A model generated the notes under the pieces. That model saw only the letters and a program-made list of their open reading frames with translations. It had not been told where the DNA came from and did no database searches. Shown here one piece after another: positions 1 to 7,996 of a stretch of DNA of 21,664 nt. The number at the start of each line of letters is the position of its first letter. The stretch's first letter is position 1. The position numbers and the translations under genes were made by a program. This DNA comes from Methanolobus sp. UBA474. Its GTDB lineage: Archaea > Halobacteriota > Methanosarcinia > Methanosarcinales > Methanosarcinaceae. The stretch covers positions 1 through 21,664 of the forward strand of contig DANZ01000152.1 in the NCBI GenBank assembly GCA_002501695.1, given 5' to 3'.

Positions 1-1273
1 CAATAACAAGATGGAGATCAGCCGCTATTACGATCTTCGTGCAGGGATAAGTAAATGTGATGTTGATTATGGGAAAATAAATGAATTGTTCACAGATTCG
101 GTCAAAAGAGCAATTGTTGCGGATGTGCCTCTGGGAAGCTGCCTGAGTGGCGGCATTGATTCTTCATCAGTAGTTGTCACCATGAGAAAAATTGCCCCGA
201 CGGCAGCGATAAAAACATTCTCCATGAGGTTTCCCGGGAAGAACATAGATGAAAGTTCATATCAAAAAGATGTTAGCAATAAGGTCAATGCGGAAAACTA
301 TTCTGTGATTCCCGAATCAACTGAACTTATGCAGGATCTGCAGGACCTCATCATAACACAGGAAGAACCATTCAGTGGAACAAGCGTTTACGGGCAGTAC
401 AGGGTCATGAAGCTCGCACGGGATAATGGTATCACTGTCCTGCTGGATGGACAGGGTGCCGATCAGGTACTTTCGGGGAGCATTTATTTTAATTCATATT
501 ATTATTATGAATTAATAAAAAAGGGAGATCTATTGAACGCGTGCAGGGAAGCGAGTCAAAGTTATCATAAGTACAGGTGCCTGTCACCGCTGATGTATCT
601 GTTCCTACTGGCGACTCCTGAGGATATAAAGAGGTCGCTTTACAATCACCATAAAGTGCCCTATCTGTCCAGAAACTTCATAAAAGAGAACCAGCACCGC
701 ACGGATATCAGATGGAATCTTTCCTCACTGGATGAAGCGGTTTGTGGCAGTGTCAACTTTTATGCACTTCCCCATCTGCTGAGGTTCCTGGATAAGAACT
801 CTATGAGATTCTCCATTGAATCCAGAGTACCTTTCCTGGATCACAGGTTAGTAGAATACCTGCTTTCAATACCTTCTAATCAGAGAATCAAAAGCGGAGT
901 CACAAAATATGCTTTCAGGAAAGCCATGGAAGGAGAGCTTCCTGAAAGCGTGCTCTCAAGACGTGACAAGATAGGATTTGCAACTCCGGAAGAGAGCTGG
1001 CTGAAAGAAAAAACGGTAAAAGACTTTGTTAACATGATCATAAATTCGGAAAGTTTCAAGTCAAGAGATATCTGGGACTGGAAGCTAGTTAAGGAAATGT
1101 TTCAAAAACTTCAGTCCGGCGAATCCCATAACATATTTGTCGGGACCGAGATATGGAGATGCATATCTGTAGAGTTATGGATGCAAATGTTTGTCGAAAG
1201 ACAAGATCTGCTGACAGATGCGGAAGTTAAAAACATCAAGGCATCTGTCTGTAATCAAATTGAGGCTCTGTAA
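1..1273 (+). CDS. asnB: Asparagine-synthase-family amidotransferase, copy 1 (5' end outside window)
   Basis: This is the C-terminal synthetase half of a glutamine-dependent amidotransferase of the AsnB family, which adenylates a carboxylate and amidates it with ammonia from glutamine. From the first in-window ATG (base 11), the PP-loop S-G-G-I-D-S-S lies near residues 46-52 and the S-R-V-P-F-L-D-H-R block near 276-284. The frame stays open to base 1, and the codons before that ATG (N-N-K) align with N-D-Q inside the complete paralogue at 2914-4830. The ATG is therefore internal, and the glutaminase domain should lie upstream of the window. Two changes stand out against the paralogue: G-Q-G-A-D-Q instead of G-Q-G-A-D-E (residues 147-152), then L-S-G-S instead of L-A-G-Y. 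Both sit in a conserved catalytic stretch, so activity or substrate may differ. It is followed by a convergent FemAB-like gene. The family is certain; amidation of a glycan or its precursor is inferred from context. Confidence 0.9.
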   Translation, partial: NNKMEISRYYDLRAGISKCDVDYGKINELFTDSVKRAIVADVPLGSCLSGGIDSSSVVVTMRKIAPTAAIKTFSMRFPGKNIDESSYQKDVSNKVNAENYSVIPESTELMQDLQDLIITQEEPFSGTSVYGQYRVMKLARDNGITVLLDGQGADQVLSGSIYFNSYYYYELIKKGDLLNACREASQSYHKYRCLSPLMYLFLLATPEDIKRSLYNHHKVPYLSRNFIKENQHRTDIRWNLSSLDEAVCGSVNFYALPHLLRFLDKNSMRFSIESRVPFLDHRLVEYLLSIPSNQRIKSGVTKYAFRKAMEGELPESVLSRRDKIGFATPEESWLKEKTVKDFVNMIINSESFKSRDIWDWKLVKEMFQKLQSGESHNIFVGTEIWRCISVELWMQMFVERQDLLTDAEVKNIKASVCNQIEAL

Positions 1274-1360
1274 AAAATCTCTTTCCTACTCAAGTGTACA
1301 TAACCATTTAAGAAAGTACTGGAATCCGGTGAAAGAGATAAATTCCAACTGTTAGTACAC

Positions 1361-1384
1361 AACCTTGGAGTATCTGCCGAGGTT
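1361..1384. terminator. Putative bidirectional hairpin between convergent genes
   Basis: AACCTTGG (1361-1368) and CCGAGGTT (1377-1384) pair over 8 bp with one G-T wobble around an 8-base loop. It lies between the 3' ends of the convergent amidotransferase copy 1 and FemAB copy 1. A weaker 6-bp hairpin (TGGAAT 1320-1325, ATTCCA 1342-1347) precedes it. There is no adjoining T-run, but short T/A-rich tracts near 1451-1470 could serve U-tract termination of either strand. Function is inferred from position. Confidence 0.35.
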
Positions 1385-1474
1385 ATCTATGTCATTTAGA
1401 TTAGGATTTCTACAGAGCCCATATTATAACTCTATCAGTTTGAAGAAAACATATTTTTATACGATAAAAAGACA

Positions 1475-2500
1475 TTATTGAAAAAGACAACACTTGAATA
1501 GACTGGTCTTCTTATATACGTTCAGGTAAGCCCACTCTGCCACAGCTCCTGTCTTTCTGCGCCTGAAAATTCTGTAATTTGTCTCAAGGGACGGATTGAA
1601 GCGCGATTTGAAGGAACAGATCTGCCTGGTATCAGCACCACCTATGACAAATGCACTATTTGCATCTTTAGCTATTTTGATAAGCTCCCAGAATATGAAA
1701 TCATTCACCGGCAGGCTTACGTTCGGTTTGGGAGTACCCATCCATGAAATCACTTTTTTCTTATAGATTATAGCTAGATCGGATCCAATGATATTGTCAC
1801 CCTCATACACATAATACAACTTGATGTTGTCAGGATATAACCGAAGGAGATCTTTAAGATACTCCATGCTTATAAGAGGGAACCTAAGACCCTGATCTTC
1901 ATATCTTTTAGATAATATCTCACATAGCGGTAAAAGGTCAGTACTCTCCCTCATTTCAATAGTGAGTTTGTTATCTATTACCTTTCTTAGCAGATGCTTT
2001 GTAGAGCGGCTGAACCCCTTAAATATGTCATCCAGGGGAGCGTCAGTAATAAGAGAATATGTGAACAGCGGCTCCACTAAATAACCGTTCCATTTGAATT
2101 CCCTTATATCAGTAAAAGCAGGGATCAACTGGACCGACACATAAATAGGAGAAAATTCAGCAAACGCAGTTGTTATCTCCTGTGTAATCTCCTTCAGACG
2201 GTTCTCTTTACCGCTTTGTGTCAGACCATCATAATCTGAACTCATCACGAAACCCATATAAGGTACTCCTGTGCCTGGAGGAGGAGAAAACATGACACTC
2301 ATTCCATACTGAGTCTTTAAAAAAACCGGAAATATGCATACCAATTTCTCTTGTACATACATTCCGTAGGGGAGCAGGGTATAACCCGTGTGCTTCTCTA
2401 TAGTCTTCAAAAACCCCCACTTGTGAAAAAGAGTCGCATACGGACTCTTGTCAACGAACTCATCCCAAATAAGGGAGTCCTCTATAGTTAATATTTGCAT
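1475..2500 (-). CDS. FemAB/GNAT-like acyl- or aminoacyltransferase, copy 1
   Basis: A protein of about 341 residues resembling the FemAB-like/Acetyltransf_6 proteins found in exopolysaccharide loci. Such proteins have a GNAT fold and transfer an acyl or aminoacyl group to an amine on a cell-wall or glycan precursor. Family features seen are the N-terminal L-F-H-K-W-G-F-L-K-T block, the M-F-S-P-P-P-G-T-G motif, K-W-N-G, and the C-terminal I-G-G-A-D and F-K-S-R-F-N-P blocks. The frame extends to a GTG at 2539, but the ATG at 2500 is preferred: GGAGG lies five bases before it, and the paralogue at 4884-5885 begins at the same place (M-Q-I). It is monocistronic, with an AT-rich leader of about 200 bases shared with the divergent amidotransferase copy 2. 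The two FemAB copies look roughly half identical by eye, so they are old duplicates. The acceptor cannot be told from the sequence; a soluble acetyltransferase of another pathway is possible. Confidence 0.85.
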   Translation of the reverse strand: MQILTIEDSLIWDEFVDKSPYATLFHKWGFLKTIEKHTGYTLLPYGMYVQEKLVCIFPVFLKTQYGMSVMFSPPPGTGVPYMGFVMSSDYDGLTQSGKENRLKEITQEITTAFAEFSPIYVSVQLIPAFTDIREFKWNGYLVEPLFTYSLITDAPLDDIFKGFSRSTKHLLRKVIDNKLTIEMRESTDLLPLCEILSKRYEDQGLRFPLISMEYLKDLLRLYPDNIKLYYVYEGDNIIGSDLAIIYKKKVISWMGTPKPNVSLPVNDFIFWELIKIAKDANSAFVIGGADTRQICSFKSRFNPSLETNYRIFRRRKTGAVAEWAYLNVYKKTSLFKCCLFQ

Positions 2501-2913
2501 CATCCCCTCCATAATCAACGTCAAAGACAGTTCCCACACAAATCGTTAAGAAAACCCGGCGCCATAAAGCATCCCCAGCCAAAAAGCCCGGACAGTTTTT
2601 AGGGACAGCAGCGTAGCAAGATTGCTCTTGATCACCTATAATTGAGATATTCGCCACTTGCTTTGACATTACTTATTTAACTATTCGCTTAATAACTTTT
2701 TGAATTAGAGGTTATATATACATATAACTATTAATCATATGGAATGCCCCTGTTCACGTAACGTACTTTTTACATTACAAATCTCTGTTACCGCACACTG
2801 TTACATCAGGGACAATATCCTGCCCTATATCCCGATGTTCATTAGTAAGAGCATACAATCAGCCGGGTTGGAAATTGTTATAAGGGAACAGGCACAGTAT
2901 AATGTGTGGTAAA
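2501..2913. other. Divergent intergenic region, FemAB copy 1 / amidotransferase copy 2
   Basis: This stretch of about 410 bases separates two divergent genes and carries the likely promoters of both. A 69-codon minus-strand frame (2460-2669) lies in it, but it runs over the FemAB ribosome site and start in another frame and shows no recognisable domain, so it is not annotated as a gene. The part from 2680 to 2740 is strongly AT-rich and holds the near-palindromic TATA element described separately. Nothing else is recognised. Confidence 0.5.
2711..2728. promoter_or_regulatory. Near-palindromic TATA region for divergent genes
   Basis: GTTATATATACATATAAC is almost its own reverse complement and contains TATA-box-like sequence on both strands. 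It sits about 190 bases from the plus-strand amidotransferase start (2914) and about 210 from the minus-strand FemAB start (2500). A single element could bind TBP in either orientation and serve both genes. Both transcripts would then have long leaders, as also inferred for the beta-helix genes. It was identified by consensus only. Confidence 0.4.
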
Positions 2914-4830
2914 ATGTGTGGGATTACAGGATTTAACTGGAAGGATGCGAAGCTACTTAAAAATATGTGTGATGCGATAAAGCATAGAGGACCTGATGAC
3001 GAGGGAGCCCATGTGGACGACCGTGTGTCACTCGGACACAGGCGGCTATCCATTCTGGACCTTTCTGAAAAAGGCCATCAACCTATGTATAGCGACGATG
3101 GCAATGTGGTTCTGGTATACAACGGCGAGGTATACAACTTTTTGGAGATCAAGGAAGACCTGATATCCAAAGGGCATCGCTTTACGAGCAAGACAGATAC
3201 TGAAGTGATACTTCATTGCTATCAGGAGTATGGTACTGACTGTGTCCGGCATTTCAACGGAATGTGGGCTTTTTGCATATACGATAAAGCAAAGAACAGT
3301 CTTTTCCTGAGCAGGGACAGATTTGGCATAAAGCCGTTGTATTATCACTATGATGGTACATCATTCATTTTCGCCTCAGAGATCAAGGCCATTCTTGAGC
3401 ATGACATACCCAGAAAAGAGAACAGGGCCGTAATTTTCGATTATCTGTATTATAACCTTACAGATCACACTGAAGATACTTTTTTCGAAGGGATCAAACG
3501 TCTGATGCCCGGGCACAATATGGTCTTTGACCTCGCGAACGATCAAATGGAGATAAGTAAGTATTATGATGTTCATGAAAGGTTGGTCAAAGATGCCGTT
3601 GATTGCGGCAAGCTGAAAGAGATATTCACGGATGCGGTCCGCAAGAGGCTCATTGCCGATGTACCGGTGGGCAGTTGTCTCAGCGGAGGCATTGATTCTT
3701 CATCAATTGTCGTGACTATGAGGAAAGTTGATCCCGGAGCCCGGATAAAGACATTCTCCCTGAGATTCCCGGATAAGAAGATAGATGAGACCATTTATCA
3801 GCAGGAGATCAATGATATGGTCGATTCGGTCAGCTATTCTGTGACCCCGGGGCCGTCCGAACTCATGCGGGATCTGCAGGACCTTTTCCTGACACAGGAA
3901 GAGCCCTTCAGCGGAACAAGCGTATACGGGCAGTACAGGGTCATGAAGCTTGCAAAAGATAATGGCGTCAAGGTCCTGCTTGACGGGCAGGGAGCAGACG
4001 AGGTGCTGGCAGGGTACCACTACTTCCACGGATACTATTATTACGAACTGCTGAAGGGGTTGGACATATCTCATCTAATGAAAGAGGCAAACCAGTATTA
4101 TTCCAGATCAGGATCATTCTCACCCCTGATGTACCTGATACTTCGTGCGACAACCGGGAACATGAAGAAACTTCTTTACAAGCATAGGAAGGTGCCTTTC
4201 CTGTCAGAGGACTTCATCAAAGAGAACGAGCAGCGCAAAGACAGCAGGTGGCACCTCTCCTCACTGGATGATGCTCTTTACGAGAGCCTGATGGTCTACT
4301 CACTCCCTCATTTGCTTCGATTTGAGGATAAGAACTCCATGAGATTCTCCATCGAGTCCAGGGTGCCTTTCCTTGACTACCGCTTCGTAGAATATGCCTT
4401 TTCCATGCCTTCGGAAATGAAGATAAAGGAAGGTGTGACCAAGTACGCATTCAGGAAAGCCATGGAAGGTGAATTGCCACAAAGCATATTGTCGAGATAC
4501 GATAAAATAGGATTTGCAACGCCTGAGCAGAAGTGGCTCAGGGACAAAGCAATGGAAGAGTTCATACAGGATATAATCAGTTCAGAGAGCTTCAGGTCAA
4601 GGGATCTCTGGAACCCGGAACTTATAAAGGATATGCATGACAAAATGCTGTCCGGGGAATCCTCAGGCATTTTCGTAGGTACGGATATATGGCGATGCAT
4701 TTCTGTAGAACTATGGATGAGGCTGTATATTGAGGATCATCTGGCTGCACCTGTGCCCTTAGAGGTGCCGAATGCCCGGCCAGTAGAAATGGCTGCACAT
4801 CCGGAGGTAACTGTTGGAACATTGACCTGA
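2914..4830 (+). CDS. asnB: Glutamine-hydrolysing asparagine-synthase-family amidotransferase, copy 2
   Basis: A complete class II glutamine amidotransferase of about 638 residues. The open frame begins at 2902 (M-C-G-K-M-C-G-I-T-G), but the family needs Cys directly after the initiator Met as glutaminase nucleophile, so the second ATG, giving M-C-G-I-T-G-F, is chosen. Glutaminase motifs follow in order: H-R-G-P-D-D-E-G, L-G-H-R-R-L-S-I-L-D, Y-N-G-E-V-Y-N-F and S-R-D-R-F-G-I-K-P-L-Y-Y. The synthetase domain has the PP-loop S-G-G-I-D-S-S (about 257-263), D-G-Q-G-A-D-E (about 357-363) and S-R-V-P-F-L-D-Y-R. True asparagine synthetases usually have S-G-E-G-x-D-E, with the first Glu catalytically important; Gln is found here. 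The substrate may therefore be another carboxylate, such as a uronic acid in a surface glycan, as proposed for relatives in polysaccharide loci. The tail after L-Y-I-E-D-H adds about 30 residues rich in Pro and Ala. It is convergent with FemAB copy 2. Confidence 0.93.
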   Translation: MCGITGFNWKDAKLLKNMCDAIKHRGPDDEGAHVDDRVSLGHRRLSILDLSEKGHQPMYSDDGNVVLVYNGEVYNFLEIKEDLISKGHRFTSKTDTEVILHCYQEYGTDCVRHFNGMWAFCIYDKAKNSLFLSRDRFGIKPLYYHYDGTSFIFASEIKAILEHDIPRKENRAVIFDYLYYNLTDHTEDTFFEGIKRLMPGHNMVFDLANDQMEISKYYDVHERLVKDAVDCGKLKEIFTDAVRKRLIADVPVGSCLSGGIDSSSIVVTMRKVDPGARIKTFSLRFPDKKIDETIYQQEINDMVDSVSYSVTPGPSELMRDLQDLFLTQEEPFSGTSVYGQYRVMKLAKDNGVKVLLDGQGADEVLAGYHYFHGYYYYELLKGLDISHLMKEANQYYSRSGSFSPLMYLILRATTGNMKKLLYKHRKVPFLSEDFIKENEQRKDSRWHLSSLDDALYESLMVYSLPHLLRFEDKNSMRFSIESRVPFLDYRFVEYAFSMPSEMKIKEGVTKYAFRKAMEGELPQSILSRYDKIGFATPEQKWLRDKAMEEFIQDIISSESFRSRDLWNPELIKDMHDKMLSGESSGIFVGTDIWRCISVELWMRLYIEDHLAAPVPLEVPNARPVEMAAHPEVTVGTLT

Positions 4831-4898
4831 GAAGAAGGGAAAAAGAGCACCTGCTAGAAAACAGATGGCATGAGAGATCTGTTTCATGCCTTCTTCTT
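4830..4898. terminator. Bidirectional terminator with nested and alternative stems
   Basis: This lies between, and slightly into, the 3' ends of two convergent genes. The outer stem is GAAGAAGG (4831-4838) with CCTTCTTC (4889-4896), extendable by one A-T pair and a wobble. The inner stem is AAACAGAT (4859-4866) with ATCTGTTT (4877-4884), a perfect 8 bp around a 10-base loop. A competing perfect 7-bp stem, GGCATGA (4867-4873) with TCATGCC (4884-4890), cannot form together with the inner one. Purine-rich on the left and pyrimidine-rich on the right, it could terminate both transcripts. The FemAB stop codon (4884-4886) is inside the element. Confidence 0.55.
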
Positions 4899-5885
4899 TC
4901 GATGGACATTAAGATAAAACCATTCCGCCATACTTCCGATGAGGTCTTTCTTATAGATCCTGTAATTAACATACATATCGGGATTGAACTGAGATTTGAA
5001 CGCACACAGGCGAGGGACATCCGCTCCTCCCATCTCTAATTCCTGATAGCCTTCACTCTTGCTTTTCTTTATGAACTCCCAAAACAGGAACTCATTCACA
5101 GGAGCCTTTACTGAAGGTTTTACACTCCCAATCCACATGGTCACTTTCCTGTGCTCGGATGCCAGCACGCCCCCAACCATGTTATCATCTGCGTCCATAA
5201 TAGAATAGACCTTGATATGGCACGGATATAACTGGCACAGTTCCTCAAGATATGCTATGCTCACGATGGGGAATGTGAGACCTTGCTCCCTGTACCTATC
5301 CACAGAGCTATTATAGAACTGCTTTACGTCCTTGCTCTCGACAAGCTTCATATTATATTTATCCATCTTTTTGACGGCGGTACGCTTTGAGGTATTGAAG
5401 CCATTACATATATCTTCAAGAGATTGTTCAAGATCAAAATAGAAGGTATACAGGGGATCTATCAGAAACCCGTTCCATTTGAACGGCCTGACATCCGTTA
5501 TAAATGGTGTAAGAGATATGGACACGTAATTGGGAGATAAACTGTCCACCTCATCGGAGAACACCTTTCCCATCTCATACATCCTCTGGCTCTTTTTGCT
5601 TAGCTTCATGTTCATACAATTGCGGCTCAGCACAAATCCCAGATAAGGTATCCCGGATTGCGGAGGAGGGGAGAACAGCATCTTCACACCCCGGATATTT
5701 TTGTAGAAAAGAGGGATCGCACACAATATCTCATCGGTCACATAAAATCCATACGGTAAAAGTTTATATCCGAGATGCTTTTCCACGGTCTTCAAAAAGT
5801 CCCATTTATGGAAAATAGTCCCCCCAGGACTCTGATCAATAAATCTGTCCCACACTTCACGTTCATGGATAATCGATATCTGCAT
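4884..5885 (-). CDS. FemAB/GNAT-like acyl- or aminoacyltransferase, copy 2
   Basis: A protein of about 333 residues, paralogous over its whole length to the copy at 1475-2500. Matching blocks include F-H-K-W-D-F-L-K-T, L-F-S-P-P-P-Q-S-G, K-W-N-G-F-L, M-G-G-A-D and F-K-S-Q-F-N-P. It is expected to transfer an acyl or aminoacyl group to an amino group on a glycan precursor in the cytoplasm; this is family knowledge, not shown here. The frame extends to a TTG at 5951, but the ATG at 5885 aligns with the copy 1 start and has GGTGGAG just upstream. An ATG at 5900 is a less likely alternative. The start overlaps the end of the deacetylase gene by 23 bases, which points to translational coupling in an operon with the deacetylase and the DUF354 gene. 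A deacetylase that exposes amines next to an amine-acylating enzyme makes biochemical sense, but that link is inferred. Confidence 0.87.
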   Translation of the reverse strand: MQISIIHEREVWDRFIDQSPGGTIFHKWDFLKTVEKHLGYKLLPYGFYVTDEILCAIPLFYKNIRGVKMLFSPPPQSGIPYLGFVLSRNCMNMKLSKKSQRMYEMGKVFSDEVDSLSPNYVSISLTPFITDVRPFKWNGFLIDPLYTFYFDLEQSLEDICNGFNTSKRTAVKKMDKYNMKLVESKDVKQFYNSSVDRYREQGLTFPIVSIAYLEELCQLYPCHIKVYSIMDADDNMVGGVLASEHRKVTMWIGSVKPSVKAPVNEFLFWEFIKKSKSEGYQELEMGGADVPRLCAFKSQFNPDMYVNYRIYKKDLIGSMAEWFYLNVHRKKKA

Positions 5886-6915
5886 TGCTCCACCACTCAT
5901 AAATATCCCCACAACTGGTAATCCAGGCGTTTTTTTGATCACAATAATCAAGTATTTTCACATACAGTTTTTTCCACTCTTTCAAGTATGGAGAACTGAA
6001 AGAATTATTATGCCACAGCAATGTAATTATACCATTATACTTCTCCCCCGTATCCAATATCTGCTTTGATATATCCCAAGCCTGCCTGAAAGAGCCTGCC
6101 TGTTCGAAAAGCGCGACATCCATAATATTAAGAGGTATTTCCAGGATATCCAGCACCTCCCCATTCCCCACCTTGCACGGCCTGAAAGGATGGCACATGC
6201 CATTCCTGAAACCAACAGCATTGTTAAAGCCTAATGTAGTGTCGTATTTGAAACCTGCCTTGGAGAGTATTTCCCACGACTCACTTATTTTCAGTCTTAA
6301 GTAGTGATTTCTGAACCCGATGACAGAACTGCCCAGAGTGGCCTCAAGCTGTTGTTTTTCTTTGACTATGTTCTCATAGCTGTTGTAGGAATAATAACCA
6401 CCGTGCAATCCCACTTCCCAGCCCCTGTCAACAATATCTCCCATATAACTTCCGGCATCCTCTATATTGTATCTGAACCTCACTGGATCCTTTTCCGCAG
6501 TCATGAAGTAGAAAGATGATTTTGCGCCAAATTTCTCCTCAATATCCATTATTTCCTTGAAATTGATGTACGGAGAATGCTGTTTACCATTAACCCGCCA
6601 TAAACTGTGCTTTTTGAACTGGTCCAGGTCTGCACCTTTGACCGAATGGAACATAGATAACAGAGTATGATACAAAGGAGGATATATCTCATCTATGTCA
6701 TGGGTCAGACATACTCCGAATCTCTTATCTTCAGGCAACGCTACTTTAAGGCCTTTTTCAAGAAATGCCCTGGAAACATCGGGAGAAAGGATATTCCTGA
6801 TATCGTGCCTTTTAAAATCACAATAGCTATCTACACATGAATACCGTTTGAACTCATCACCTTGGGAAGTGAATCTGTCCCATATATCCGGACGCTGCTT
6901 TATCGATTCATACAT
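5863..6915 (-). CDS. NodB-like polysaccharide deacetylase family protein
   Basis: A cytoplasmic-looking protein of about 350 residues (no signal peptide) of the divergent polysaccharide deacetylase group, carbohydrate esterase 4 fold, which removes N-acetyl groups from sugars with a divalent metal. Counting from the chosen ATG, motif 1 is T-H-D-I-D (71-75). The motif 2 region is G-L-H-G-G-Y-Y-S (about 169-176), without the second His of the classical H-S-x-x-H. R-N-H-Y-L (about 202-206) and L-W-H-N-N (about 300-304) are candidate further metal or catalytic sites. The frame extends to a TTG at 6927, but the ATG at 6915 has GGGTG five bases before it and is preferred. It follows the DUF354 gene by 16 bases and overlaps FemAB copy 2 by 23 bases. 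The substrate may be a lipid-linked or nucleotide sugar. The altered motif 2 leaves some doubt about the exact reaction. Confidence 0.88.
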   Translation of the reverse strand: MYESIKQRPDIWDRFTSQGDEFKRYSCVDSYCDFKRHDIRNILSPDVSRAFLEKGLKVALPEDKRFGVCLTHDIDEIYPPLYHTLLSMFHSVKGADLDQFKKHSLWRVNGKQHSPYINFKEIMDIEEKFGAKSSFYFMTAEKDPVRFRYNIEDAGSYMGDIVDRGWEVGLHGGYYSYNSYENIVKEKQQLEATLGSSVIGFRNHYLRLKISESWEILSKAGFKYDTTLGFNNAVGFRNGMCHPFRPCKVGNGEVLDILEIPLNIMDVALFEQAGSFRQAWDISKQILDTGEKYNGIITLLWHNNSFSSPYLKEWKKLYVKILDYCDQKNAWITSCGDIYEWWSNADIDYP

Positions 6916-6931
6916 ATTTACACCCAAAGGA

Positions 6932-7969
6932 TCATTTCCGGACCTGACTGGAAATGAGATCCATGTAAGATAGTATAAACCCGGTCACATCTATCTTATC
7001 CCGGATAAGCTGATCCTTCTTCAGACCCCATTCCTGTTTAGCCTGCTCATTATTGAGGACCTCCACTGCTTTTTGCAGGGCTTGTCCCGAATCATTAAAG
7101 CAGTACATGAGCCCATATTTTTCTTCGAGTTCAGTAAAGTTACCCATTGTGCCTGCAAGAGAGGAAACATATATCGAAGGAGTACCCAGTATTGCACTTT
7201 CCACAGCCGTTGTCCCACCATCCCCTACATACAAACTGGCGTAATATAGCAGGTCATGCAGTTTATCCGACCTGAGATGTATCCTGTACCTATCAAATTC
7301 TGAGTCTAATTTACGTTCTGAAGTTATGAATACCTTTCCGTATTTCTCCAGCTCACGGGCCATTTCCAGCTTATTCGTAACTCCGTGCTGGCCTACATCA
7401 TGGCTTGCACCCCATGATACAAACCTAAGTACGATTATCTTGTCATCTTTATTCAGGCCAAGGCTGGAGAGAATACCCGGGTCAGGCCGGAAGTATGCAG
7501 GATGAAGATATGCAAGCTCATGGTAGCCATTATACTTAACCTGTTTCTTTCCCAGGTCGCATGCATAGGATGCGGGAGTGAATACCAGATCTGCAAAAGG
7601 AAGTGTGGCACGGTTGGCAAGTTTTGCATGCTCTGTATCCGTGAAAATGAGCGACTTTTTATTCATCAGCCACGCCACATGAGCCACGCACGGATTGAGG
7701 ATGCCGGTCAGGACATCAGGATTGAATTTACGGGCTATTTTGAGCAGTTTAATGTCCCTTCCAGCCCATTCCCTCATGAGGTTCCCTTTGCCGGCACCCA
7801 TCCTGCTTAAAATTTCGTACTTAAAACCATAGGAATCAAGCAGATCAATAGTCACATCTTTCTCTCTGGCCGTAACCAGAACCTCATGCCCTTTCTTTTC
7901 CAGTGCCCACGCAGTGTTCTTAAAGAAATGGACATGCGCCGGATGTCCTATGTCAATTAGAATTTTCAT
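6932..7969 (-). CDS. DUF354 family protein, GT-B-like glycosyltransferase candidate
   Basis: A 345-residue protein with the usual length and layout of DUF354, a family frequent in archaeal surface-glycan clusters and related in fold to GT-B glycosyltransferases and UDP-GlcNAc 2-epimerases. Visible features are the N-terminal M-K-I-L-I-D-I-G-H-P-A-H-V-H-F-F (1-16), a central T-D-T-E-H-A-K-L-A-N segment, and R-F-V-S-W-G-A-S-H-D at the second domain. Toward the C terminus, D-G-G-T-T-A-V-E-S-A-I-L-G-T-P resembles the nucleotide-sugar-binding region of GT-B enzymes. No membrane segment is seen. The ATG at 7969 has a strong AGGAGGT ribosome site (7974-7980 in plus coordinates). It is the first gene of a minus-strand operon with the deacetylase and FemAB copy 2. 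The biochemical function of DUF354 is not established to my knowledge; glycosyl transfer is an inference. Confidence 0.88.
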   Translation of the reverse strand: MKILIDIGHPAHVHFFKNTAWALEKKGHEVLVTAREKDVTIDLLDSYGFKYEILSRMGAGKGNLMREWAGRDIKLLKIARKFNPDVLTGILNPCVAHVAWLMNKKSLIFTDTEHAKLANRATLPFADLVFTPASYACDLGKKQVKYNGYHELAYLHPAYFRPDPGILSSLGLNKDDKIIVLRFVSWGASHDVGQHGVTNKLEMARELEKYGKVFITSERKLDSEFDRYRIHLRSDKLHDLLYYASLYVGDGGTTAVESAILGTPSIYVSSLAGTMGNFTELEEKYGLMYCFNDSGQALQKAVEVLNNEQAKQEWGLKKDQLIRDKIDVTGFILSYMDLISSQVRK

Positions 7970-7996
7970 TTAAACCTCCTACCTATAGTACAGAAC

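Noticed and set aside
2501..2539. GTG-initiated N-terminal extension of FemAB copy 1
   Set aside because: The ATG at 2500 has a GGAGG site at good spacing and matches the start of the paralogue; the extra 13 residues have no counterpart.
2460..2669. 69-codon minus-strand frame upstream of FemAB copy 1
   Set aside because: It runs through the FemAB ribosome site and start in a different frame, has no recognisable domain, and has no counterpart before FemAB copy 2.
6916..6927. TTG start for the deacetylase
   Set aside because: The ATG at 6915 has GGGTG at correct spacing, whereas the TTG lacks a good ribosome site.
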